From NCBI RefSeq assembly GCF_035582795.1, contig NC_134365.1:42884135-42948134 (forward strand): a stretch of 64,000 nt of DNA, given 5' to 3'. Position 1 is the stretch's first letter. Every line of letters begins with the position of its first letter. The notes beneath the pieces were generated by a model. That model searched no databases and was not told the DNA's origin. It saw only the letters and a list, made by a program, of their open reading frames with translations. The position numbers and the translations under genes are program-made. The stretch comes from Mycteria americana. Lineage: Eukaryota; Chordata; Aves; Ciconiiformes; Ciconiidae. Below, piece by piece: positions 41,430 through 52,546 of the stretch.

Positions 41430-42570
41430 ACCTGTGACCTGTGGCGGGGCGGGCAGCCGGCCCCAGCACGGCACGCTGCCGCGGGCACCGCTGTGCCGAG
41501 GTTTGGGGCGGCAGCCCCCCACGCAGCATCGCCCTGGCACAGCCCCCGGCAGCCAGCTCCCCAGCCGACCAGCCCCACAGCCGCCGGCGTGGGGACGGGG
41601 ACATGCAGCGAGGGCAGGGCGCGTAGGACCATGGGGAAACCTCACCCCGTGCGAAGGTGGATTAAGCGCCCGCCCCTGCTCCCAGCGCCCCACGATGAAT
41701 TGGGACTCTCGCTTGTTTCCCCCAGCATTGGCAATGTCTTTGCAAAGGAGGAGGCGGCTGTGCAATCAGCCTAAGCGTGGGGCGCACGGGGTGCTGGCTG
41801 CCCCGGTGCAGGCGGCTGCCTGGCAGAGCATCCCCAGGGCAGCCGTGTGGGGTACGCCACCGCCTCCTCCGTGGCCCCGCTCCCCGGGAAGCGGCTGCCC
41901 CGTGCAGCTCTCCTCACAGGCTGCGTGGGACAGCGTGTCAGGGCTTGTGGGCAGCCTCAGGGATAGACGGCATAAACATGACCCTGTTAGCAGGGGCTGG
42001 CTCAGAGGCAGGGTGAGCAACAGAGGAGAAGACAGCTCGGTAATTATTTATACGGCGCAGAGAAAAGACTTATTAGGCAGCTGTTGGCAAGCAAGCGGAG
42101 CTACCAAGATGAGCCAGATTTTGTGGTTTAAGAGCAGCTCTGGGGAGCCAGCGACCGAGAGCAGCGTTTCAGCCACTTGGTGCCGTACGGCATCCGGCTC
42201 TGGTAGCACGACGGAGGTTTACCTTCCCCTCCGCCGCCCTCGAGAAGCACGTTCCCAACTGCGGCATCCCACCGGCGGAGCGGTGCCCTGGCCCCATCGA
42301 CGCCTGCCAGGTGAGCGAGGCCAGCGAGGCTGCAGCTGGGGTAGCGGCAGCCTGGGAAGCCCAGGCGGGGCCAAACAGGTCCCTTTGGGCAGAGCTCTCA
42401 GGGCAGCCATGGGTGCCTTCCCCCGAGGGGCTGACGAGGGCAGCCCTAGGCTTTGCTCCCGCGTGCGTGGTGCTGTGTGGGTGCGTGGCAGCTCTGCAAA
42501 GCGAAAGCAAACAGGCTCGAGCAGGGACCGAGCTACACCGCAGCCAGGAGGCTGTGGAGCCAATTCCCAC
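41430..42570. promoter_or_regulatory. Long GC/CpG-rich block with an unrecognised 384-codon open frame
   Basis: This is the longest GC-rich block outside PHLDA1. A plus-strand frame is open from 41434 to 42588, and other frames are also long (for example 42311-42751 plus and 42169-42570 minus). The 384-residue translation is rich in Arg, Gly, Pro, Ser and Ala and shows no domain, signal peptide or repeat I recognise. Length alone is weak evidence in such composition. It may be an orphan CpG island, a noncoding transcript or, less likely, a lineage-specific gene. Confidence 0.35.
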
Positions 42571-43295
42571 CCTTGGGGCAAATTTTGAGCAGGTGTTGGC
42601 ACATCAGGATTTGCACAGGTTTCACTTGAGCAGGAGCAGCCTGGGTCTGTTGTTGCAGACTGCCCATTCCTTTCCGTACGTGCTCTCTCCTAGGATGTTA
42701 TGTGATGCTGCCATACTTGTTTTTCTCACATTTTTCTTATCAGTAGCATGAAAACAACTCATAAAACTCTGTTAACAGCAATTTCTACAATGTTCTTGAA
42801 AAGAGGCCAATGGCTGTTCCTCCTGCAGAGAAACAGAAGTAATGAGAAAGGTGGCAGAATCTGATCATTAATGAGCAATGCCTATTTCGTTACCACTGAC
42901 CAATTTTGAATTCACATAGACGATCGGGAAAGTGGAGCTGTGTTGAAATGGCTGCTACAGACTCGAGCCCAGGGCAGATGTCCCTTCAACTGGGGACCAT
43001 GTGTCAAACAAGCTCTTTCTTCAACATCTAAACAACCACTGGAGCTTCCAAAGTGGGCTCTGCACCTTCCTCTGGGACCTACAAGACCCAATTGTCAGAA
43101 ATCAGTGTATTAGAGGGTGAATACCTGAGTATCTGATACTTTCCCTTTTTGGTGCCTGCCTCTCCTTCACCCATTAGTCAAGGAGCTAAAACAAATTGTG
43201 ACAAATGCAACTGAATTTTTTAAATTTTTTTTTCATATTGGCAATTGAATAGGAGCCCAAACTTCCTATTTTGATGCCAGACTTTCCTAAGGGAC

Positions 43296-43365
43296 AAGTT
43301 CTTCACTGAAGTCAATGAAATTTTGTCACAGACTTCAGCAGTGCCATAATTTCACCCCCAGAGCT
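43296..43365. repeat. Ancient sauropsid-type interspersed repeat fragment (unnamed)
   Basis: The sequence cactgaagtcaatgaaattt, then tgtcacagacttcagcag and ataatttcacccc, shows the paired arrangement GAAGTCAATGG ... TTGACTTCAATGG ... ATTTCACCC known to me from old dispersed sauropsid repeats. The two halves are imperfect inverted copies of each other. The family name is uncertain. Confidence 0.45.
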
Positions 43366-45901
43366 TTATTTTCCTGAATGCCCTGGTGGTTTGCTATAGC
43401 TGTTCCTTCTAAATATTCGGAAAGGTTTAATCAGTGCTGTTACCACGGCAAAGGCGGCTGCACCAGAAGAACCAGGAGCACGTTGGCTCCAGGGGGAAGT
43501 GGTCTCCATGAGATTGGGTGGCACTCAGCTGAGGAAAGCCAGGTTCGGTCTTTGCTAAAGCCTCCACCAGCGTGTTTTGAAGTCTATTGGAAAGGCTCCC
43601 TTGGATATCGGTATGGTATCTCATTACAAGGCCGGGGAGGGGCAGGGAGAGGCCCTGGTGTCCCGTAGCCTCGAGACCTTTACATGGAGCCACTGCTTTT
43701 GAGGTCACCGTGCTTCTCAAGCCATTTCACCAATGCTTCGCTCCCACTGAAGGACCGTGCCTCTCCATGTGCTGCTGGGTAACACTCAGGCTGGAGGGCA
43801 AACGTTAAGGTATGGGGCAGACTACGTGATCAGGAGATCATATTGCCGAGGAGGCCATGCAGTTAATCAGAGGAAGGGGTATGAAGTATGCAGCCTCCTC
43901 CACTGTTCGCTTTCCATCGACATGCATAATGACTGCCAGCAGCAAATCCATCCTCCGCAGAAAAGCCTTGCAGGGTGCCAGGGGACCACAGAGGAGGAAT
44001 CTGAGCTATTTCTTGATGTCTCCATCAGGGACTCACCTCCTTCATGGGCACCTGGGCACTGGTACCTGCCAGGGAGCCCTCAATGCCCCACCGCTCCCGT
44101 GACCCGCCCTGGGGGTGCACACATTTCCACTTCTGTGCACGCCTCCACGCACGCAGACGTACAGGCTTTATCTTTGCAAGCGGAGAAGACCCCAGAGCTT
44201 TGCAATCCTCAAATATGAAAAATTCTGATAACAAACGCTCCCCACATCCTGAGCTACAAGATGTAGGAATGACAGCTTCTCAAGGGTGGGCAGTTATTGA
44301 ACATCTCTGGCTGCTCAATAGACTAAGTTTTCCTCATTCCCGGCGCTTCACTTGTGCATGTGTCTATGAACACGAAGGATTTGAACACCCTGAGTAGGTG
44401 GCGTGCAAACCTGGGGGCTGGAGATCTCTTTGAAGCTGCTGATAAACTTAAGAGCAAGGTTTCTTGGAAGAGGGAGAGGAAGTATACAAAAATTGAGCTT
44501 TCCTCTTCAAAAAGCCGTTAAAGGATGTGAAGGGAGAAGAGCAACAGGGTTCCTAAAAGCTGAGGATTTTTATGGGCTGGGAGTGGGCAGCAATTAAAAT
44601 AGATGACTGCAGTTCTGAGCTATTTAGCCTACTGACATTGTAGCATCTATAGCAACACTGTTAAAGAGACCAACAGCAGTGAAATGCAGATACAGCTTTC
44701 TGGTGTCATGTAGTCAACATCTGGGAGCTGAAAACAGCTGTATCTTGGTGCCTTCATGTACCTTCATGCCTTCAGGAACAGGGGTGTGACTCATGAGGAC
44801 CCCTAAATCTGGGCTAACACTGCCAGCTCCAGAGAAAGCCGTGCTTTTAGGAGTTGGTCACCTGCATAAGTATCACACTGAGCGAGGTCCCGGCCCTCTG
44901 ACATGCATTTCTCCATGAACGGGGAATTCTTTAGGTTATAAAAGCATTTTTCTTTTCTGAATGGTACATACAAACCTTGCCACCCTGAGCCTGCCTCTCC
45001 CAGGCTGCAGGTCAGGGAGCTACTGGATTTTACAGCAGCTGCGTAAAGTCAAGGTTAAAGGCAGGCCACAAGGCATAAGATGGGAAGACCTGTTAAGAGT
45101 ATCACGTAAATAAACTGTGCTTTTAGATCTGTCCTTGCTTTCAGGGCACCTTAACTCACTCTTGCCTGCAGCAGAAAGACAGCAATGACGGCAGCAAAGG
45201 CAAACCAGGTTTTACCTTAATCGATCACATGCGGGAAGCGATGTTAGCAGCTGTGAGAGGGGAAGCAGAATCCCATCTCCTTAATGTCTGCAAATGCTTT
45301 TCAATGACTGCAAAGGTGTGGTAATAAAAAAAGACAGCCCTGAAGGACATCAGTGCAGGATTGCCATTGTTGGGCTTTGCCTACCAAGTAGCCCTGGGCC
45401 AGTTCGGGGCAGGCTGTGACAGCTGAATTAAGAGCAAGCCCCAGCTATGCCGGAGTTTCATTTTACAAGGGCAAACCTAATAGAAGATGGCTGCGTACAG
45501 ACCGAGCAGAGGACATACCTGTGGCTGCTCGAGGGCTACCGTATCTTTACAAGGCACTAGCCTCATCAGTGAGGCACACAAAATGGATGGCAGAACAGCT
45601 GCCGGCATCGTGGTTTGCAAACCTCTCCCACTAAATGCTGCGTGGCAAACTCAGAGATGAGGAAGGGAAAAGAGGGCTGAGGAAAGACTAAGCATATCCA
45701 GAGCTCAGCAAAACTAAATTACTTCTCCCAAATTCAGCTTGATTTAAGGTTTTGACTTCATTTTGAGTGAATGCATTGAAAAAAAATCCTTAAGTGAATG
45801 CTCTGAAAATTAACCATTAAATCCTCTCGGATCCAGTTAAATTAAAACATTAGGAAATCAAAGCCAGCAAAATGATCTTCATAGCCATGCCAGCTTTGCA
45901 G

Positions 45902-45926
45902 ATATATATATATATATATATATATA
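45902..45926. repeat. (AT)12 microsatellite
   Basis: Twenty-five bases of perfect alternating AT. It is self-complementary and likely polymorphic in length. Confidence 0.95.
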
Positions 45927-46537
45927 ATCTTTCCTTTTATGCAAGCTTTGCATTGTGTTAGAGCCCTGCCATCGCCCAGAACAACAATTAAATACTAAAA
46001 TTAAGGCTAACTGCGTAAGCACTTACCCTTGCTCATGGAGCTTCGGCAGCAAGAGATTGCTGCAGATTTTCCGCTAACAGGAAAATGACCAAATTGTTTA
46101 GAATTACCTTTGCGAAAAGAAAATACCTTTTGGTAGGTGGCTCCGTGGCCAAAACATGGAGAACTAGGGAAAACCTAGGAAGAAAAAAAGACTCCAACCC
46201 CGCAAATCAAGGTGCCAAGCATGGGTGCTACATTCCCACCTCTGGGCTGGCTAGCAGGGCACCGGGCAAGGGGACCTCTGTTCTCGAGATACAACCAAAG
46301 CACTTATCTCGCACTTTCAGCTCAGAGCACCTTCCCCCCAGCCCCAGTTCAAGACAGGTCAGCGGAGCTGTTCCTGAGGTTATTAACAGCAGAACTGCAG
46401 GGTTGAAGGTGCTTCGGAGACCCCCGCTAAGCTTTCTGGAGAAGCCCTTGTTCAGCTGCTCGTTCTCCATGCTAGCACTCGCAAAAGCGCGGCGAGGAAC
46501 GGCAGCATTGGTGAAGCCTCCAGCAAGGCAGTGGCAT

Positions 46538-46571
46538 GGCTAGCAAGCACCCTGGAGGGCTAGCAAGCACC
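46538..46571 (+). repeat. 14-bp direct repeat
   Basis: The unit ggctagcaagcacc occurs at 46538 and again at 46558 with six bases between. Probably a local duplication. Confidence 0.8.
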
Positions 46572-48669
46572 TTCAAGACCATTTATGACAAAGCCCGTTC
46601 CTCTTCCGCGTGCACAGAGGCCTTCAGAGCAGGAGTCGCCCAGGAAGGCTTCTCTGATCAGACGTAACCAGCACCAGCAGGACGGAGGCGAGCCCTGAGC
46701 CCTCCGGGCCGCCTGCCCTGAGTCACCCCTGAGGCAGCTCCTGCCCGGCAAAGCCCCTCCTCGGCCTCCCTCCAGATGACTAAGGAGGACGAGGGAGGTG
46801 GCAGGGAGCTGATCGCCCCGTGGCTGCAGTTTCACAACACGAGACGTCTGCGGGCCATGACTGCGAGCTGCTTAAGCCCTCAGGAAAACACAGAGGAACA
46901 ATTTCCAAATTGTTTGGGAGTGATTGTAGCAGCTTCCCTGGAGCTGTGCTAAGTGCTCCGTTGCAGCTGCTGCTCTTAACTGGCTCTGGGCTAATTCTTA
47001 AACGCAGGAGCGGGCCCACAGATGAGCTGCAGAAGTGATCTCAGTTTCATCCCAGACACATCCATCCAGCGAGACGTCATCCTTCCTTTTATGCAAGCTA
47101 CTATCTTCTCTTTAACAAGGAGAATGGAGGGAAAATGGCTTATTGTTGATAATTATCATCGTTTTATAATGTCTTGCTGCCCCCTCAGCCGCCAGGTACC
47201 CCTCTCCCTTCGCACCCAACCACTTAGCTTGTGCCCGCAGAATCACAGCAGTTGCTTTGGGCTCTGCAGCTTCGTAGGTCTGACTCCACCTCTGCTCAGA
47301 AAGAGATCGGCCGACCATTCCTCTCCATCTTCCTCGTCTCTGGAGCGACAGTTGGTCTATTTTAGAGCCCCTCTCCCGAAACGGCAGCCTTTTCCCAGGC
47401 CAGCTGGACGCCCTGGTGAGGAATGCTGACAATCTGCAGCCCGGGAGCGGAGCTGTCAGCGTTACTTCCCTACTGCTGAGCCCCCAGTCATCACTTGCAC
47501 GAAGGATAAGTATGCAGCCCGCTGCCTTGTGACAAGAGCTGTGACTTTGTTTAGGAGCCAAGCACTAGGAACGAGTACCAGGGAAATGTGGCTTAGTGGA
47601 ACAGGAAATATTGACAATCTGTGATAAAAATGAAAAAAGCAGCCAGTACAAGTCTAACTCAGCTGGAGGCACCACTCTATGACTGGCTAAGAGTAGTGGC
47701 AGTCCCAAAGAGCCAATAAAGAATTAGCTTTTCCACTTCAAGGCTGGCTTTTAAAAGAACGGAGTAATTTCTCCCATGTTCATCTGCGTACAAGAAAAGC
47801 CCCTAGCAAGGTCATCTGCTTATTGCAGTAACCGCTGGCACAGGAAAGGCCACGGAGGAGTTTTCAGCTCCACAGACAGTTTAAGGCGTTGTTGCAAAAG
47901 CCCACAGAGATAGACTCACACAGCTCCATCGCCCTCCGGCAGCGGGCTGGGATAAGCCAGTTGTCCATGAGCTACTACAGCTTTGTGCATCAATCAGGTT
48001 TTTTTCTGGTAGAAAAACACGTGATTGGGATAAGTGTTTCTGGCTAAAAGGATTTCTCTCAAAACTTATTTCTGAGTAAAATGGGCAAGTGATAGCGGAA
48101 TGGTAGAGAGAAGAAAATAGTTTGGTTTTTTTTTTTTTTTCTTCCCTTTGTGTGTTTTAGTTAAGACAGTTAACAGGCTGGAAAAGCTGCATTAATGCTG
48201 GTTTCATATCTATACAGTCCTTTCAAGTTATTATGGGGCTGATAACCTCTCTTTGTCCTTGTAATCTGCATTAAATAGAAGAGCTTAATCACTCCAGAAA
48301 TGGGTAACAACTCACAGATCCCTTAGCTCTTACTACGCTGTTTGCACAACGCCTAGTGCTGGGAATAACCAGAAGCTGATTTAATAATCTGAAGGCATCC
48401 AAAGGCTCTGCTAAATCCCACGTGAAACGTGTTTTGTCTTGCTCTTATCTCCACCAGGCGAGCAGCTGCATCACGATGACTTTTTTAATGCTGGAACTTA
48501 CCTGACAGGGCAGTCACTCATTTGGGCCTCCATCCAAGGACCTGTGGCACCCGCTTGGATGCTGCATTTGCAGTTGGCTCTAAGGAAGGTCCCTACCAAG
48601 CACAGAAAGTGAAGTAGCCTCTGCTGCGAGAGGCAGCATTTCTCACGCAGGCACGGGGACCCTGCCTAC

Positions 48670-48790
48670 GGGCACTTACGGGCGGACGCTGCTCTCCGTC
48701 TCCCGAGGCACGACCTTGGGCAGGCGGCACAGGCTCTCCGGTCCCGAGTTTCCTCTTCTCCAAACCAGAGATATGATATACAAGTGGGCT
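48670..48790 (+). repeat. MIR-like (CORE) SINE copy
   Basis: In order, the plus strand shows cacttacggg, then gcacgaccttgggcaggcgg, cacaggctctccggtcccg and agtttcctcttctccaaacc. These track the MIR boxes CCACTTACTAGC, TGTGACCTTGGGCAAG, CTCTGTGCCTCAG and TTTCCTCATCTGTAAAA. An insertion of about 25 bases separates the first two boxes. CpG density is unusually high for such an old repeat. On the minus strand the CACTTAC box reads as GTAAGTG, a strong splice donor. Confidence 0.5.
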
Positions 48791-51700
48791 GAGAGCCTTG
48801 CAGAGAGGTGCTATCGCCGGTACAGGGAGTTATCGTCCCCAGGCCCGGGTCCAAAGCACACAGCAACATGAAGGAGAGCTGTTCCCTCAAAGGACCCTGG
48901 CTCTGGCACCCAAGCCAAGAGCCGGCTGGATTTGTTCTCCGAGGGAGTCGCAGGTTCACTGTTGTTACCACACGCCGTACTTTTACCTTTGTAAACGGCA
49001 GTAGGTGCAAAAGATCCTGAACGCTGAGCGACAAAAACCAACAAAAATTACAGTTAATGAAATAATCCCCTCCTAAACAGTATATGACCCAATTCTTGAG
49101 CCTCCTGCAAGTTATAATCAAAACCATATGTAGTCATAAATATCAGAAATATTTACAAAACACTGACAAGATCTTAAAAACAAAAGCAGTGATTTCCTCA
49201 TGTCGCTGGAAGCCTTACAAAATGTGGGGTAAATTATCTCATTTAAAATACTCTGCTGACCACAGAGCACTGTATGCTTCATTGTAACGGTTAGTCATTC
49301 TATACATATTTACTGGTTCAGTTAATCTACTATGGCTGGTTACAAACTATTGCAAGACAAAGATTATGAAGTAGGGTCAATAAAAATTTTGTTTATGCGA
49401 AATCCAGTGTTGTCATAGCACCATTTTATACAAAAGGTAAATCAAACCCCCATCCAAACAACCATTTCCCCTGCACTGGCGGCTGGCACCGCTAGAGACA
49501 TCTAGCAGAATGACTTGGAAGGGCTGTAAAATTGGCCAATTTAAAGTAGCCGCGATGAGTCTATGCTGGGGTAAATGTCTCTGCTTTGATGTTTTTCTAA
49601 AAACCTAAACAAAACAAACAAAAAAAAAATCCCAAGCACTTAAGCACAGAAGCCTCACCTCTGGCTTTGCCTACAAAGTCTCCTAAGGAAAACTTGTAGG
49701 TGCTGCAATCAAACCAGGCTGTTGACGCAGCGCACGAGCTTCACGTGGGTGCCAGCTAGCAATACAACCTCCTTTCCCAGCGCCTCACCCAGGAGCTGAT
49801 ACCCCTTTCCTCGTAAATTCAGTGTGCAACATCAGGCCAAGACCCCACGAGTAACTGAGCCCCATCATGAGGCCCCAAGCAGCTCCCAGGTCCTTTGGGA
49901 GTCAGGACACCTTGAAGGTGTTCAGATCTTAGCAGGACCAAAGTCACCGTCTTCTGCTCTGCTCATCTTCAGCTCGGAAGGCAGGAAGCAGCGCTGTGAG
50001 CGGCACGTAGCAGTTGTGCGGCGTTTCCAGGGTCCTTACCTCACACATCAAAAATCCCCCAGTGGAAAGACGGAAAAAACATTATCACGAACACCTGTAA
50101 TACTGTTTATAACTTTATAAATTAGAAATAAGCTTTTTTTAAAAGACTTAAGTTGACAGTCTTCACAACAGTTGATTTAAAAAAAAATACGGGTAGGTGA
50201 GGAAAGTCATTTAGGCACTTTCTAGGAAGGACTGAGGTGTTCCTGCTTAGAAACAGGCAGTCAAACAAGTAAAGGCTTTGGTTTAGTTCTGATTTGGGTT
50301 CAATTACAAAGAAAATTGTTCCATTTCAGCTGTGCTGTGAATTCAATGAAATTGCAAGAAACTGTTCTGGGCTAGATTTTGTTTCAGAGGGGAAAGGAGA
50401 CATTTAGATTGATCTTCTTTCATATTTTATTTTGCCTGGAAAACATAAGCATTATTCCATCTTCTTAGTCCTCTCACCCTTATTTCATCGGAAAAGATGA
50501 AAGACCAGAATGTCAGTGTTATCCTGATCACCACACTATCACTACTGGCACAGGTTATGGGCAAAGGTCTTGCTTCTGGGGTTTTACTCCTGGGTTTTCT
50601 AAACAGAAAAAGAGAAGCAGCCCCCATTTTTGCAAAAGGTCAAAATCTGTCTTAGCCTGGAAAAATTCCTCTTGATTTCAATGGCTTCTGAATTGGGGCC
50701 AGATTTTACCTCTGTACCTCACATTGATCCCCAAGTTTCAGCATTCTTCCTATCCTACTTTGGATCGGAGAAAACTTTTGAGAAAACCCAGTTAAGACAA
50801 TGTTCCCCACTAGGAAAATAATGCCTCAGTTTCTAGGACCCTTTCATATGTACCATGAAAATGTGAGTAGCCTTATTTTATATCCTTAGCCAAAACTTAA
50901 AGCAGAGAAACACATTTTTGATGCACCTTTATAAAGATATCACCATTGATGCAGCAGCAGGAACAACGACAAATTATTAAATTCTTGTTCTCCTACATTT
51001 ATGCCCTTACAGAGATGCTTATTTATCACTGTTATTAAAAGCTCATAAGGGACATCTTTAAAAGCTGTAAGCAACGGTGGGCCCTTGAATAAACAATAAA
51101 TCCACAGATGCTTAATTGGCTTTTCAAAGCTGCCGAGCACCAGCACTTTTGAGAGGTCAGCTCTTTAAGCCATTGTTTGTGTATCAAATATTAAGTTCAT
51201 ATGCTTACATTTTGGATGTTATTATTGAAAAAGAGAACTTGTACTTGTTACAGCAATAGCCTTCTTATGGAAGAGGTTATTGATATCTCTCCAGCAAAGG
51301 CAAACAGCACCAATAAGTCTAGGTCAATGCACACTGTGCCGCTACAGTTAATACGCTTTTGGAAGGTGCTTAAAAATGAGGACCTGCTGCAATAGAAATA
51401 CACCTCAGGGGAGTTCAAGGCATCCGAGCGGCTGCAGTTCTGCAGAGACCCCAAAGCAGCAGAAGTCATCGCACAATTTTCATGTCATACCTCATTTCTT
51501 TTCCCACGAAGCTAGAAGAGAATGGGTCGGAAGATATGCTGAATGGTGGAAGTGTTCTTTCTGGACTACTTTCAGGTTACTTGAAATTCAATCACAGTGC
51601 TTCAGGTACATAAAAAAGAGCAACAAGGCACATTGAATGCTTCATTTTAGATTCCTCATGTCACACAGAGTGAGGCATTCATGGGTAAAGATTATGAGCC

Positions 51701-52500
51701 TGAAGTCTGTGTCCCAAAGATCTGTTGTACATGGACTGTGACGCCAAGCAGAGTATTACCGAAATTAGCAGGACTCTGTGACTCTGTGTGGGTGCTCACA
51801 CATCACACACAGCAAAAAGCAAAACCGAGCCTCATAATTGTGCCGTGTATAAAGATTAATTGGAGCATCTAAGTGGGTCTTTCCTTCGGAAGGGTTCAAA
51901 TCATTCCTCTTAGGCCCTTAGATTGAGCTTAAGACATTGGAAAAGCTTAGATCAGGCTTTAATCATAACAGATAGCCCACCAAACAACCATTCCTCCAAC
52001 ATATCAAGAGCTCTTTCAATAGATACCTCTTTATTTGAAATGGAATGCATCTTGAAAAATATGAAAAATAAATCACATCTCTCAGAAATCATTTATGAGT
52101 CATATTTACACACAATTTTTTTTGACGACACTGATATTTCTGCTCACAATAGGATATGCTAGAAAACATTTGGTACATCACTGCAGCTATAATTCAGAAG
52201 CTGGCATTTGCATATCATGAACCTTAAAAAAGAGGAATTACTTCAGGATGTCAGAGAGACAACATCCACTTGATCTTCCTTTCCACCAATTTATAAATTT
52301 TCTTGGTCACCACAGCTTGAATTTTCTTGCTGAATCTGCCCCTTAATCACTTCTTTTTTTTAATTAAGACATGTAATTTTGAACTCTTTATGAACTGACT
52401 GTCCACAGTTTTGCTACCTCTACCAAGCATTTGCCTGCATCTGTTTTACTGGCATTTTTGTTTATTCTCTACTGAATTTACTTCAGCCATATGCTGTTAC
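48791..52500. other. Intergenic, no gene recognised
   Basis: Contains one old repeat fragment near 50.7 kb. At 48,680-49,023 a minus-strand segment bounded by splice-like sites is discussed among the findings. The rest is AT-rich and featureless to the eye. Confidence 0.55.
50661..50720. repeat. Ancient sauropsid-type interspersed repeat fragment (unnamed)
   Basis: The sequence tcctcttgatttcaatggc, then ttctgaattggggccagat, resembles the same motif (CCCATTGACTTCAATGG followed by GGATTGGGCCCAGATTT) seen near 11.1 and 43.3 kb. About 60 bases can be followed before similarity fades. Confidence 0.45.
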
Positions 52501-52501
52501 C

Positions 52502-52546
52502 TTTTTTTTTTTTTTTTTGGTAAGGGGAAGGACAACCTGATTTATT
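52502..52546 (-). other. Polyadenylation signal followed by genomic A17: possible retrocopy tail
   Basis: On the minus strand AATAAA (52546-52541) is followed after 22 bases by 17 consecutive A residues (52518-52502). This spacing is what a processed, reverse-transcribed mRNA leaves in the genome. The body would lie at higher coordinates, but I cannot recognise a parent gene between 52,550 and 53,200, and no target-site duplication was found by eye. The alternative is a distal PHLDA1 poly(A) signal next to an unrelated A-run. Confidence 0.3.

Larger units (their letters stand above)
42590..48669. other. Intergenic, no gene recognised
   Basis: Apart from one old repeat fragment near 43.3 kb, an (AT)12 tract and a short direct repeat near 46.5 kb, no feature was recognised. 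A T15 run lies at 48126-48140 without a nearby polyadenylation signal on the matching strand. Confidence 0.6.

Noticed and set aside
48126-48140. T15 run considered as a retrocopy tail
   Set aside because: No AATAAA lies at the right distance on the minus strand, so it is treated as a simple homopolymer.
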